Below are positions 27,456 to 36,030 of a stretch of 64,000 nt of DNA, one piece after another (position 1 is the first letter of the stretch; each line of letters begins with the position of its first letter). The position numbers and the translations under genes are program-made. Source of the DNA: Microbulbifer yueqingensis (GTDB taxonomy: Bacteria; Pseudomonadota; Gammaproteobacteria; Pseudomonadales; Cellvibrionaceae); the NCBI RefSeq assembly GCF_900100355.1, contig NZ_FNFH01000001.1, positions 138,963 to 202,962 of the forward strand, in the 5' to 3' direction. A model generated the notes under the pieces. The model was not told the origin of the DNA, made no database searches, and saw only the letters and a program-made list of their open reading frames with translations.

Positions 27456-28538
27456 ATGAGAGCGATTACCGGTGAGCCCCGCCGCGGGGCCATCGCCGAC
27501 CTGCGCGCCCTGCAACAGCCGGGGCTGGAAACCTTTCGCCGATTTGTCCATGAGGAACTGCCCGGCCCGCCCATCTGGCGCCTGACGGGAATGCGGCCCA
27601 CCGAGGTCACCCTGGGCAAGGCCACCTTTTCCATGCCCGTCACCGCCTGGCTGGCGGACGGTAGCGGAATCTACTGGGGTGGCATCTGCGCCATGTTCGC
27701 CGATGCCCCGCTGGCTTCCGCCATCTGGACCACCCTGCCCGCGGGAAAGGTTCTCAGTACCTCTGAGCTCAACATGTGCTTCGTGCGCCCGATCACCTCT
27801 GCTACGGGGAACCTGGTGGGCCGAGCCGAGACGGTACACTCCGGCAGGCAGGTGGGGCTGTCCACAGTTGAGATAACCGACCAGGACGGCCGCTTCCTTG
27901 CGTTCGGCAGCAGTCGCTGCCTGGTAGCCGACCTGCCGGTGGATCCGGACATCAGTCTGCCGGAACCCGACCTGGGCCCCTGTGATACGCCGGACCCATA
28001 CCGGCGCGAGCCACCGAAAGCGGAGTTGTGTGACCTGAAAGAATTCGCGCGGCTCAAGCCAATCGAGATACAGCGAGCTACCATCGCCGAGGATCGCACG
28101 CAGCCCATCTGGCAACTCACCGGCTATCGCCCCGTAGCGGTGGAGGAGGGTTGCATGCGGGCGGTGCTGCCTTCCTCCGAGTGGTTCTCGAATGGCAGCC
28201 TGTCGATCTATGGGGGATTGCTGGCCTGGGCTGCCGACTACACCATGGGCGCCGCAATCTATTCCACCCTGAGCGCCGGCGACCTGTTCGCCACCCTGGA
28301 CACGCACATTCGTTTTATGCGTCCGGCCGCAATAAACAGTGGCGATATCACCCTCTGCGCCAGGGTACGGCATCACGGGCGGCAGCTGCGGGTGGCGACC
28401 TGTAATGTCGACAGTGCCGACGGCAAGCGCCTGGCCATGGCAACGGCCTCCGCCCTCGTTATCAGGCGTGGCGCCCACGATCTCGCCGGCGGCAAGGACC
28501 CGGAGGAGATCATCGCCAGCGCCAGAGAGAGACTGTGA
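27456..28538 (+). CDS. Tandem hotdog thioesterase (PaaI/4HBT-like, duplicated)
   Basis: 360 residues with two copies of a hotdog domain: PIWRLTGMRPTEVTLG...IYWGGICAMFADAPLASAI...NMCFVRPIT and PIWQLTGYRPVAVEEG...IYGGLLAWAADYTMGAAI...HIRFMRPA. The spacing is about 190 residues. Both halves keep the Asp in the GG(x)3-4(F/W)AD segment that faces the substrate in PaaI-type acyl-CoA thioesterases. Substrate unknown. An ATG at 27456 is correctly spaced from AGGGGGG; GTG 27423 and ATG 27450 are alternatives. Confidence 0.8.
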   Translation: MRAITGEPRRGAIADLRALQQPGLETFRRFVHEELPGPPIWRLTGMRPTEVTLGKATFSMPVTAWLADGSGIYWGGICAMFADAPLASAIWTTLPAGKVLSTSELNMCFVRPITSATGNLVGRAETVHSGRQVGLSTVEITDQDGRFLAFGSSRCLVADLPVDPDISLPEPDLGPCDTPDPYRREPPKAELCDLKEFARLKPIEIQRATIAEDRTQPIWQLTGYRPVAVEEGCMRAVLPSSEWFSNGSLSIYGGLLAWAADYTMGAAIYSTLSAGDLFATLDTHIRFMRPAAINSGDITLCARVRHHGRQLRVATCNVDSADGKRLAMATASALVIRRGAHDLAGGKDPEEIIASARERL

Positions 28539-28711
28539 CGTCAACAGTTACCGGCAGCGGCTCTCCCGCATCCTGCCCCCCGCCGGTTTCCGGTCCCCGG
28601 CCCTGCCGGATCCCCGCGGCTGCGGTGCAGCCGACCGCCAGTTCCCACCAATATTGAGCCCGCCATTCAGCCGAGGAACGCTTTTGTGTATCATCGACGG
28701 CTTTAGCGCAT

Positions 28712-28731
28712 TTTTTGACCACTTTTTGACC
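28712..28731 (+). promoter_or_regulatory. Direct repeat TTTTTGACC, 11-base spacing
   Basis: Two copies start at 28712 and 28723, about 90-110 bases before the first AbgT gene. Each contains TTGACC, which resembles a -35 box, and the spacing is one DNA turn. No clear -10 follows. Could be an activator or repressor site. Confidence 0.3.
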
Positions 28732-28819
28732 CGGGGCCACGCTCCTGCCCCGGGCAATGCGCGCCCGGGAAACCCGCGCCACGGTGCGGGGGCGATAACC
28801 AGCAGTTAAGAGAAAAGCA

Positions 28820-30421
28820 ATGAGTACGACCACAACCGAAAGTGCCGAAGAGTCATCACGCGGCGGCAAGAAGTCCGGTTTTACCCGTTTCCTCGACACC
28901 GTCGAGTGGCTGGGTAACCTCCTGCCCCACCCCATCACCCTGTTTGCCCTTTTTGCCGTGGGGGTTGTGGTCATCAGCGGTATCGCCTCTTGGTTCGGGC
29001 TGGCAGTGGCCGATCCGCGCCCGGTGGGGGCCGCCGGCCGCGACCCGGACGGGATAATCGAGGTGTTCAACCTCCTTTCGGGCGATGGCCTGCGTATGAT
29101 CGTCACCAGCCTGGTGACCAACTTTACTGGCTTCGCGCCGCTCGGCACCGTGCTGGTGGCCCTGCTGGGCGTGGGTATCGCCGAGCACTCGGGGCTGCTT
29201 AGCGCCGCCGTGCGTGGGCTGGTGATGCAGGCCTCCAGGCGCACCGTTACGGTGATCGTGGTGTTCGCGGGCATCCTCTCCAATACCGCGTCGGAACTGG
29301 GCTACGTGGTACTGATCCCGCTGGCGGCGATGATCTTCCACTCCCTGGGACGCCATCCGCTGGCGGGCCTGGCCGCAGCCTTTGCCGGGGTATCCGGTGG
29401 CTACAGCGCCAACCTGCTGATCGGCACCGTGGACCCGCTGCTGTCGGGTATCACCGAATCCGCCGCCCACATGATCGACCCCACCTATACCGTGGGCCCC
29501 GAGGTGAACTGGTTCTTCATGATGATCAGCACCTTCCTGATCACACTGGTGGGCAGCTGGGTCACCATCGCCATCGTCGAGCCCAAGCTGGGCAAATACG
29601 ACCCGGCAGAGGCCTCGGTAGACCTGTCGCAGGACAAGATGGGGGAACTCACCCCGGAAGAGAAGCGCGGCCTGAAGTACGCCGGCCTGGCGGTGCTGGG
29701 GGTATCGGCCCTGTTCGCGCTGTCCATCGTCCCCGAGTGGGGCGTACTGCGCCACCCGGAAACCGGTGCGGTGGCCGGCTCGCCATTCCTGAAGGGCATT
29801 GTGGCGCTGATCGTGGTGTTTTTCGCCGTACCCGGCTTTGTCTTCGGCCGCGTGACTGGCTCCATGCGCAATGACCGCGACGTGATCAACGCCATGTCCA
29901 AGAGCATGGGCACCATGGGCATGTATATCGTGCTGGTGTTCTTTGCCGCGCAGTTCGTGGCCTTCTTCAAGGTGACGAACCTGGGCACCATATTCGCAGT
30001 AGTGGGCGCCGATACCCTGCAGAGCATCGGCCTGACCGGGCCGCTGCTGTTCCTGTTCTTTATCATGATGTGCGGCTTCGTCAACCTGATGCTGGGCAGC
30101 GCCTCCGCCCAGTGGGCCGTCACCGCGCCCATCTTCGTGCCCATGCTCATGCTGCTGGGCTACGCGCCGGAAGTCATCCAGGCCGCCTACCGGATCGGCG
30201 ACTCGGTCACCAACATCATCACGCCGATGATGAGCTATTTCGGCCTGATCGTGTCCTTCGCCACCCGCTACAAGAAGGACCTGGGCATCGGCACATTGAT
30301 TAGCACCATGATTCCCTACTCGATCTTTTTCTTCGTGGGCTGGACGGCGCTGTTCTTCATCTGGGTCTTCGCACTCGGCATGCCTGTGGGCCCCGGCGCG
30401 GCCACCTACTACAATGGCTGA
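28820..30421 (+). CDS. AbgT family transporter 1
   Basis: 533 residues, inner-membrane carrier with about 11 hydrophobic segments and the inverted repeats of AbgT/MtrF proteins. Family landmarks: FTGFAPLGTVLVALLGVGIAEHSG, NTASELGYVVLIPLAAM, FAGVSGGYSANLLIGTVDPLL, GSASAQWAVTAPIFVPM and GDSVTNIITPMMSYF. E. coli AbgT imports p-aminobenzoyl-glutamate; MtrF and YdaH can export sulfonamides by proton exchange. No abgA/abgB hydrolase lies beside it. A second AbgT protein is at 42502, about half identical by eye. Confidence 0.9.
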   Translation: MSTTTTESAEESSRGGKKSGFTRFLDTVEWLGNLLPHPITLFALFAVGVVVISGIASWFGLAVADPRPVGAAGRDPDGIIEVFNLLSGDGLRMIVTSLVTNFTGFAPLGTVLVALLGVGIAEHSGLLSAAVRGLVMQASRRTVTVIVVFAGILSNTASELGYVVLIPLAAMIFHSLGRHPLAGLAAAFAGVSGGYSANLLIGTVDPLLSGITESAAHMIDPTYTVGPEVNWFFMMISTFLITLVGSWVTIAIVEPKLGKYDPAEASVDLSQDKMGELTPEEKRGLKYAGLAVLGVSALFALSIVPEWGVLRHPETGAVAGSPFLKGIVALIVVFFAVPGFVFGRVTGSMRNDRDVINAMSKSMGTMGMYIVLVFFAAQFVAFFKVTNLGTIFAVVGADTLQSIGLTGPLLFLFFIMMCGFVNLMLGSASAQWAVTAPIFVPMLMLLGYAPEVIQAAYRIGDSVTNIITPMMSYFGLIVSFATRYKKDLGIGTLISTMIPYSIFFFVGWTALFFIWVFALGMPVGPGAATYYNG

Positions 30422-30546
30422 CCGATCCGGGCACCCGAATGTACCCCGCTCCCGCGGGGTGCCATTCCCCGGCGATTCGGTTTAAAGTCCGCTACCGCCG
30501 GGATTCACTCCCCTTGAACAGATAGCAACCAGCCCGGAACTTCACC

Positions 30547-31083
30547 ATGAGCTCTCTCCAGGACCAACTCCTCAAGGCCGGCCTCGTCGACAGCAAGAAG
30601 GCGAAGCAGGTCAGCAAGGAAAAGCGCAAGCAGCAGAAAGTGGCCAATAAAACCGGCCAGGCGCTCGAGAACGAGGCCCGCGCCGCCGCCGAAAAGGCGC
30701 GCGCCGAGAAAGCCGCCCGCGACCGCGCCCTGAACGCCGAGCGCGAGGCGGCAGCGCGCGAAAAGGCGATCGCCGCGCAGATCCGCCAGATGGTGGCCAG
30801 CAACCGCCAGCCGCGGGGAAGTGGCGACCTCCCCTACAATTTCACCTTCGGGCGCAAGATCAAGACCATACATGTGAGCGAGGCGGTGAGAGACCACCTG
30901 GCAGCCGGCCGCCTGCTGATCGTGGGCCTGGACGACCAGTTCGAGCTGGTGCCCAGGGTAATCGCCGACAAGATCGCCGAGCGCGACCCGGGAGCGGTAG
31001 TGCAGCCACCAGCTGACAGCAACGCCGTCGAAGAGGACGACCCCTACGCGGACTACCAGATCCCCGACGACCTGATGTGGTAA
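30547..31083 (+). CDS. yaiL: DUF2058 protein (YaiL-like)
   Basis: 178 residues. LQDQLLKAGLV start, then a highly charged Lys/Ala/Glu/Arg helix (about 18-80, likely coiled coil), then the DUF2058 globular end NFTFGRKIKTIHVS, LIVGLDDQFELVP and DPYADYQIPDDLMW. E. coli YaiL is reported as a nucleoprotein/polysome-associated protein; the role is uncertain. The following gene starts seven bases after its stop. Confidence 0.85.
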   Translation: MSSLQDQLLKAGLVDSKKAKQVSKEKRKQQKVANKTGQALENEARAAAEKARAEKAARDRALNAEREAAAREKAIAAQIRQMVASNRQPRGSGDLPYNFTFGRKIKTIHVSEAVRDHLAAGRLLIVGLDDQFELVPRVIADKIAERDPGAVVQPPADSNAVEEDDPYADYQIPDDLMW

Positions 31084-31089
31084 CCGCGC

Positions 31090-31656
31090 TTGGGCAGCAA
31101 TGACCCTGTAATCAGGGATGTCGAAAAATGGCTCACCGATGTGGTGGTGGGCCTGAACCTGTGCCCGTTTGCGCGCAGGCCCCTGCGCGCGGGACAGGTT
31201 CGCTTTACAGTCAGTGAGGCCCGTAACGACGAGGCCCTGATGGCGGATTTGCTGGCGGAAATGGAATTACTGGACGCGCGCCCGCCCGGGGAGCTCGAGA
31301 CCACCCTGCTGATCATCCCGCACTACCTGGCGGAGTTTGCCGATTACAACCAGTTCCTCGACCTGGCGGAGTGGCTGGTGGAGCGGCATGGCTACACCGG
31401 AACCTACCAGCTGGCCAGCTTCCACCCGGATTACCAGTTTGCGGGTACGGAAGCTGACGACGCCGGGAACCTGACCAATCGTGCCCCCTACCCGCTTCTG
31501 CACCTGATACGGGAGGCGACTGTCGAGAGGGTGCTGGAGCTGTACCCCGATCCCGAGGCGATCCCGGAGCGCAATATCCGCAGGGTGCAAAGCCTGTCCA
31601 GGGAGGAAATGCGGAAACTCTTTCCCTACCTGTTCCCTTCCGATCCACCAGGATAA
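31090..31656 (+). CDS. DUF1415 family protein
   Basis: 188 residues. Family motif VVVGLNLCPFARRP near residue 20, then TTLLIIPHYLAEFADYNQFLDLAEWLV and FHPDYQFAG, and a close in RRVQSLSREEMRKLF. No function known. The only suitable start is TTG at 31090, seven bases after yaiL, with no evident Shine-Dalgarno, so translation is probably coupled to yaiL. Its last 31 bases overlap, tail to tail, the 3' end of the patatin gene on the other strand. Confidence 0.82.
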   Translation: MGSNDPVIRDVEKWLTDVVVGLNLCPFARRPLRAGQVRFTVSEARNDEALMADLLAEMELLDARPPGELETTLLIIPHYLAEFADYNQFLDLAEWLVERHGYTGTYQLASFHPDYQFAGTEADDAGNLTNRAPYPLLHLIREATVERVLELYPDPEAIPERNIRRVQSLSREEMRKLFPYLFPSDPPG

Positions 31657-32522
31657 CTGGCCTGCCCCGCCTCGGGGGAAGGAAGTTCCAGGTGGTGAAG
31701 CGCCTCCTGGCGTCCCACCCGGTAACCCTGCTCCAGCAGGTCCGGCTCGCGCGTAAAGCGCTTGACGGGAAAATCCTCCGGGGGAGCAATTACCGACACC
31801 CTGCAGCCCTCGGGCGGATCGATAATGAATTCCAGCGCGCGGTTGTAGCGCTCTGCCCGGTCCAGTACCGCCTCGAACAGCCGCGAGTGCTCGTGGAACA
31901 CCTCCCGTAACAATCTCGGTGCCGGCGTCAGGCGCTTGCGATAGCCCAGGGGCCGCGACAGCACCACAGTGATATCCCGGGCGCCCTGCTCATAGGCCCA
32001 CAGGACCGGGATGGAATCCGCCAGGCCACCGTCGGTCATGGGCTCGCCATTTACCCGGGGAAACTCGCGATAGATAAAGGGGATGGCACAGGAAGCGGGA
32101 AAGACCTCGTGCATGTTTTCCGCACTGACCTCCAGGTAATGGGCCTGGCCGGTGCGGATACTGGTGGTTACGGCATAGAGCGGCACTTCGTTGTCGTGGT
32201 AACGCTGGACATTGAGGGGCACCTCATCGAAAGACGCGTGCCACAACCAGCTCACATCACAGAAATGACCGCCCTTCAGGTAGCGCCGCCAGTCGATGAA
32301 GTCGGCCCGGCGGGCGTGGTCCAGCAGGATCCTCCGGCTGCGGCCGCGGTCACCCGCCAGGTAGCCGATCAGGTTGGTTGAACCCGCTGACACGCCCACG
32401 GCAAAATCGTAGGGCAGGTAATCATTCTCGATAAACACATCGAGGACACCCGCGGCAAAGATACCGCGCATCGCGCCGCCCTCTACCACCAGTGCAGATT
32501 TTCCGGTTTCCTCTGCTGACAC
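31626..32522 (-). CDS. Patatin-like phospholipase (YjjU-like)
   Basis: 298 residues. Oxyanion loop VVEGGAMRGIFAAG, nucleophile serine in GVSAGSTN and catalytic aspartate in MTDGGLADSIPV form the patatin Ser-Asp dyad. Size and ending fit the YjjU group of cytosolic lipid acyl hydrolases. The start is GTG at 32522 with GGGGAG nine bases before. The 3' end overlaps the DUF1415 gene by 31 bases in antisense. Confidence 0.88.
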   Translation of the reverse strand: MSAEETGKSALVVEGGAMRGIFAAGVLDVFIENDYLPYDFAVGVSAGSTNLIGYLAGDRGRSRRILLDHARRADFIDWRRYLKGGHFCDVSWLWHASFDEVPLNVQRYHDNEVPLYAVTTSIRTGQAHYLEVSAENMHEVFPASCAIPFIYREFPRVNGEPMTDGGLADSIPVLWAYEQGARDITVVLSRPLGYRKRLTPAPRLLREVFHEHSRLFEAVLDRAERYNRALEFIIDPPEGCRVSVIAPPEDFPVKRFTREPDLLEQGYRVGRQEALHHLELPSPEAGQASYPGGSEGNR

Positions 32523-32729
32523 CTGGGCTTCTCCCCGCCGAACACTGACACTGACAATTGTGGCGTGATTGTATCTGCCGCCGCCACCTTAGCACCAGTT
32601 GCGGAGGCTGCGGCACCACCCCTGAAGTGACCGCCGGGCCACCCGGTATGGCCATCCGCCGTGAATGCCGATACCATCCCCGACCCTGCAGGCAGCGCGG
32701 GCAGTGCTCGCTGGAACCGGACGATCGCA

Positions 32730-33236
32730 ATGCCATACCAACAGAAATTCGATGCCCCCTGGAGCCGTCAGCTGAAATGGCTCACCGCCCTGACCTCACT
32801 GCTACTGGTGGGAATTCCCGCGGTTCTGCTCAACCGCGCACCGGAGAACCCCCCATCCCTGTACATGGTGTCCGTGTGGCTACCGCTCGTCATATTGGCA
32901 CTCTGTACGCTGTTTGCCATCCGCGGTTACGCGATCGATGACAACGCTCTTTACATCCTGCGACCGCTGTGGAAAACCCGTATTTCGCTGGAAGGACTCA
33001 TCGAGGTGAAGCCCGATCCGGAGGCAATGCGTGCATCCATCCGCGTATTCGGCAACAGTGGGCTGTTCGGTTATATCGGTTTGTTCCGCAATGAAAAAAC
33101 CGGCCCCTACCGCGCATTCGCCACCGACCAGCAAAAGGCGGTGGTCATGCGCTACCCCGACCGCACCGTGGTGGTAACACCCGGTCGCCCGGACAAGCTG
33201 GCAGCGCTGCTGGAAGAAAAAATCGCGGGGCGTTGA
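32730..33236 (+). CDS. Membrane protein with bacterial PH-like domain
   Basis: 168 residues. Two membrane helices (about 16-35 and 46-65) are followed by a beta-rich domain (GYAIDDNALYILRPLWKTRISLEGLIEVKP, RYPDRTVVVTPGRPDKLAALLEEK), which follows the bacterial PH pattern of PF10882. The role is unknown. I use the ATG at 32730 because the hydrophobic region follows soon after; a GTG at 32661 would add 23 residues without clear homology. Confidence 0.65.
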   Translation: MPYQQKFDAPWSRQLKWLTALTSLLLVGIPAVLLNRAPENPPSLYMVSVWLPLVILALCTLFAIRGYAIDDNALYILRPLWKTRISLEGLIEVKPDPEAMRASIRVFGNSGLFGYIGLFRNEKTGPYRAFATDQQKAVVMRYPDRTVVVTPGRPDKLAALLEEKIAGR

Positions 33237-33368
33237 ATTCCCCACCGGCAGGCAGGTCTCCCTGTGAGTGCCGTCCGCACGCGTAGCGATGCCCGTACCA
33301 GGGCCCCGGCACTATGCTACAAATGACGCAGGCGGTTGACGGGAATCATCACTCCAGGGGTGCCGGCG

Positions 33369-34298
33369 ATGGAAAATACTGACCAACTAACCCACGCACC
33401 ACCCCTCCCCCCGTGGCTCGAACAGGAACTGCCCTGGCGCCGCCGGATGTTTACCGGGGGCGATTATCCGATGCACTTTATCGACGAAGGCAGCGGTCCC
33501 CCGGTACTGATGCAGCATGGAAACCCGACGTGGTGCTACCTGTGGCGCAAGGTAATTGGCGAGCTGGTCTCGCAGCCCGTGAGGGTTATTGCCCCAGACC
33601 TGATCGGCCTTGGCCTCAGTGGCAAGCCACGTAACGCGGCAATTCACACCCCCGCGTTTCATGGCGAACAGCTATCCAAACTGATCCGCGCGCTCGACCT
33701 GGAGGAAATCACTGTGGTCGGGCAGGATTGGGGCGGCCCCATCACCGGGCTCGCGGCGGCGCTGAACCCGGAGCGCGTCCGCGCCGCGGTATTCGCCAAT
33801 ACTTCCCTGCGCGTGCCGGAGAAGGCGCCCCGTGTAACCCCCTTTCACCGCTTTGCCAATATTCCCGTGCTGTCTGACCTGGCGTTCAGGTTGCTGAATT
33901 TCCCCCTGCCGGTGATGCGGAAGGTTCAGGGCGACCCGGCCAGCCTCGGCAAGGCCGAGATGCGCGCCTACCGCTATCCCTTGCGCAGGTTTCGGGACCG
34001 GACGGCGCCCCTGGCGCTGGCGCGCATGGTGCCGACGCACCTGGATCACCCAAGTATTCCCCATCTCACCAGGGCCAATCGCTGGGCCCGGGAATTCGGC
34101 GGCCCGGTGGAACTGGTGTGGGGTTGCCGCGACCCGATCCTGGGGCGCGCGCTGGGCAGCAACCGGGAGCTGTTCCCGCGAGCCAGGGTAACCGAGACCG
34201 AGGCCGGGCACTTCCTGCAGGAAGAAGTGCCGGAGGCACTTGCAGCAGCCATATTACGCGTCACCAGCGCCGGTCAGGGGGAGGAAGAGCCGCAGTGA
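33369..34298 (+). CDS. Haloalkane dehalogenase-like alpha/beta hydrolase
   Basis: 309 residues. The nucleophile is aspartate D120 in VVGQDWGGP, with W121 next to it; HGNPTW (H50-N52) is the oxyanion/halide segment; D255 (GCRDPILG) and H281 (EAGHFLQEE) complete the triad. Asp nucleophile plus Asp acid after strand 7 is the haloalkane dehalogenase I/III layout, and Trp next to the nucleophile is the halide-stabilising residue. Epoxide hydrolases share Asp but normally have HGFP rather than HGNP. Natural substrate not inferable. Confidence 0.82.
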   Translation: MENTDQLTHAPPLPPWLEQELPWRRRMFTGGDYPMHFIDEGSGPPVLMQHGNPTWCYLWRKVIGELVSQPVRVIAPDLIGLGLSGKPRNAAIHTPAFHGEQLSKLIRALDLEEITVVGQDWGGPITGLAAALNPERVRAAVFANTSLRVPEKAPRVTPFHRFANIPVLSDLAFRLLNFPLPVMRKVQGDPASLGKAEMRAYRYPLRRFRDRTAPLALARMVPTHLDHPSIPHLTRANRWAREFGGPVELVWGCRDPILGRALGSNRELFPRARVTETEAGHFLQEEVPEALAAAILRVTSAGQGEEEPQ

Positions 34299-34367
34299 AG
34301 GCCGGGGGTATTCCCATGCTCCCACGACGCTGGGTAGGGCGCTGCACGGCGCGGCGCAAGCACTAAA

Positions 34368-34394
34368 CGGCGAAATGGGAGCGACATTTCGCCG
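34368..34394. terminator. Perfect inverted repeat CGGCGAAATG-N7-CATTTCGCCG
   Basis: Ten-base arms with a seven-base loop, 70 bases after the dehalogenase-like gene. No T run follows. It may end that transcript or act with the second inverted repeat at 34401. Confidence 0.6.
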
Positions 34395-34400
34395 CCTGCG

Positions 34401-34432
34401 CCTGTGTGCTTAACTCCTGTAAAGCACACAGG
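34401..34432. promoter_or_regulatory. Perfect inverted repeat CCTGTGTGCTT-N10-AAGCACACAGG
   Basis: Eleven-base perfect arms. The right arm ends three bases before the AAAAGG ribosome-binding site of the next gene. It could be an operator for a dimeric regulator or an RNA hairpin controlling translation of the 34443 operon. Confidence 0.65.
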
Positions 34433-34442
34433 GTAAAAGGTG

Positions 34443-34877
34443 ATGAACGAAACCATGCCCCCGGACCTGATTGCGGCTGCTGCCACCGAACCAGAATGGC
34501 TCCGCTGGTGGTTTCGGGTGCTGATTGTCACCAACCTGGCCGCCGTCTTCTTTATTCTCAAGAGAACCCCCGCTGGCAGGCTCGCGGCCAGGCCCGAGGC
34601 GCTTGCGATCCTGGTCGCATTCATCCTCTCTGCAGTCACCATGAACTGGCTCTACGACTGGGTCGGCTACGTGCGGCTGCTCGGTGTGACGCACCTCGTC
34701 TTCTGGACGCCGGTCTACCTGTGGGTGCTGGGCCGATTCTGGCTCGGGGCTTACAGCGGGCCTTTCCGCTATTACGCCATTGTCTATCTCGTTGTGGCTG
34801 GTGCCTGCCTGGTTATCGACGCCTCGGACCTGATCCGCTACCTGCTCGGCGACCACCGCCCCCTCCACTTGGATTAG
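34443..34877 (+). CDS. Four-helix membrane protein of unknown function
   Basis: 144 residues, four predicted membrane helices (about 22-40, 51-70, 76-98 and 105-130) with short loops; residues WLRWWFRVLIV and VTMNWLYDWVGYVRLL are aromatic-rich. AAAAGGTG precedes the ATG at 34443. First gene of a tight cluster with the PliG-like protein (33 bp gap) and a 67-residue membrane protein (4 bp gap). I do not recognise the family. Confidence 0.75.
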   Translation: MNETMPPDLIAAAATEPEWLRWWFRVLIVTNLAAVFFILKRTPAGRLAARPEALAILVAFILSAVTMNWLYDWVGYVRLLGVTHLVFWTPVYLWVLGRFWLGAYSGPFRYYAIVYLVVAGACLVIDASDLIRYLLGDHRPLHLD

Positions 34878-34910
34878 ACTGAAGGAATGGGTTTCTCCGG
34901 AATTCAGGCA

Positions 34911-35708
34911 ATGAGCTATCTCTCCCGGCAAGCGGCCAACTCGAAGATACGCTCCGCGTCGCCCGCCTCGGTGCTGGCGAGCCTACTGGCTGCAGTGCTT
35001 TTACTCGCTGCCGCGCCATTGGCCCGGGCGGCGGAAGGCGATGACGCCGACGCGCGGGAAATCCAGTTCAAGCCAGGCCACAGTGGTGCCTCTGTCGAGG
35101 GTACGATCAAGGGAAGGGATTCCATCGTTTACACGGTCCGCGCCAAATCGGGCCAGCGCATGATCGTCGAAATGCAGACCGACAATGCGACCAGCTATTT
35201 CAATATTTACCCGCCAGGCAACGGGCCCGGTGACACGGCCATGTTTATCGGGTCGGTCAAGGGAAACCGCTTTTCCGGTGTGCTGGCCGAGTCAGGTATT
35301 TACACTATCCAGGTTTACCTGATGCGCAGCGCCGCACGGCGGGATGAGACCGCCAACTTCAGCCTGGAGGTATCCATAAGCGCGGCCACCCCCGCCTCCA
35401 CTGGCGGGCGGGAGCTGGCCTGGCCGGAAGAGTACGATGCCACGGGGGACCTCCCCTGTTCGACCGGCGAACCGGGCTTCAACCGTGCCTGCCCATTCCG
35501 GGTGAAACGCGAACTCCCCGATGCCACCATCTGGACTACCAGCCCGGCAACTCCCGCCGGCCTGCGCGTGCTGTATTTCCGCCGCGGCCGCTTTTCCTCC
35601 GATGACGCCGCCGAGGTCAGGTGGGAGCGACAAGGTGACAACTGGAGGGTTGCGATAGGTGAACGTGAATTCTATCTTGTCCCCGATGCCGTAATTCAGG
35701 GAGGTTGA
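34911..35708 (+). CDS. Secreted PliG-like (g-type lysozyme inhibitor-like) protein
   Basis: 265 residues. Signal peptide with hydrophobic core LASLLAAVLLLAAAPLARAA. Residues ~30-145 match the pattern of a periplasmic domain related to PliG (SVEGTIKGRDSIVYTV, AKSGQRMIVEMQTDNATSYF, NIYPPG, YTIQVYLMRSAARRDETANF). Residues ~165-265 are a second domain ending EFYLVPDAVIQGG, found behind this one in other proteobacterial proteins. An anti-lysozyme role is inference. The ATG at 34911 is taken because GAAGGA abuts the alternative ATG at 34887 too closely. Confidence 0.65.
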   Translation: MSYLSRQAANSKIRSASPASVLASLLAAVLLLAAAPLARAAEGDDADAREIQFKPGHSGASVEGTIKGRDSIVYTVRAKSGQRMIVEMQTDNATSYFNIYPPGNGPGDTAMFIGSVKGNRFSGVLAESGIYTIQVYLMRSAARRDETANFSLEVSISAATPASTGGRELAWPEEYDATGDLPCSTGEPGFNRACPFRVKRELPDATIWTTSPATPAGLRVLYFRRGRFSSDDAAEVRWERQGDNWRVAIGEREFYLVPDAVIQGG

Positions 35709-35712
35709 GAGG

Positions 35713-35916
35713 ATGAAATCCCTCCCGAGGTCCCTGCGACTGGCCCTGGGCGGCGCGGCCGGGGGGCTGGTGGTCGCTCTGGTGATCGACCTGCTGGGTG
35801 CCGGCGGCGGTGCCCTGCCCTACGTTATGTATCCCGTTGCCGGCTTGATGGGCGGACTGCTCGGGAGCTGGATCCGCCGGCAAAAAGGCCGGCGTCGCGA
35901 CAGCGATGGCCGGTAA
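35713..35916 (+). CDS. Small glycine-rich membrane protein
   Basis: 67 residues with two helices rich in Gly and small residues (LALGGAAGGLVVALVIDLLGAG and VAGLMGGLLGSWI) and a basic tail. The start is four bases after the PliG-like stop, with GAGAGG in front, so it is translationally linked to that gene. Glycine-zipper-like; function unknown. Confidence 0.65.
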   Translation: MKSLPRSLRLALGGAAGGLVVALVIDLLGAGGGALPYVMYPVAGLMGGLLGSWIRRQKGRRRDSDGR

Positions 35917-36030
35917 AGCGTCGGCACACCCGGCAAGCGGTTCGATCACCGGGACGATGACTGCTACACCTGTCACTGCCCGCAGCACGATCACTAGCGA
36001 CTGTCCGACACGAATACCGGGAGCAGCAAT

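Noticed and set aside
27411-28544. 377-codon minus-strand frame opposite the double-hotdog protein
   Set aside because: The plus-strand protein has duplicated recognisable domains; this frame is its mirror.
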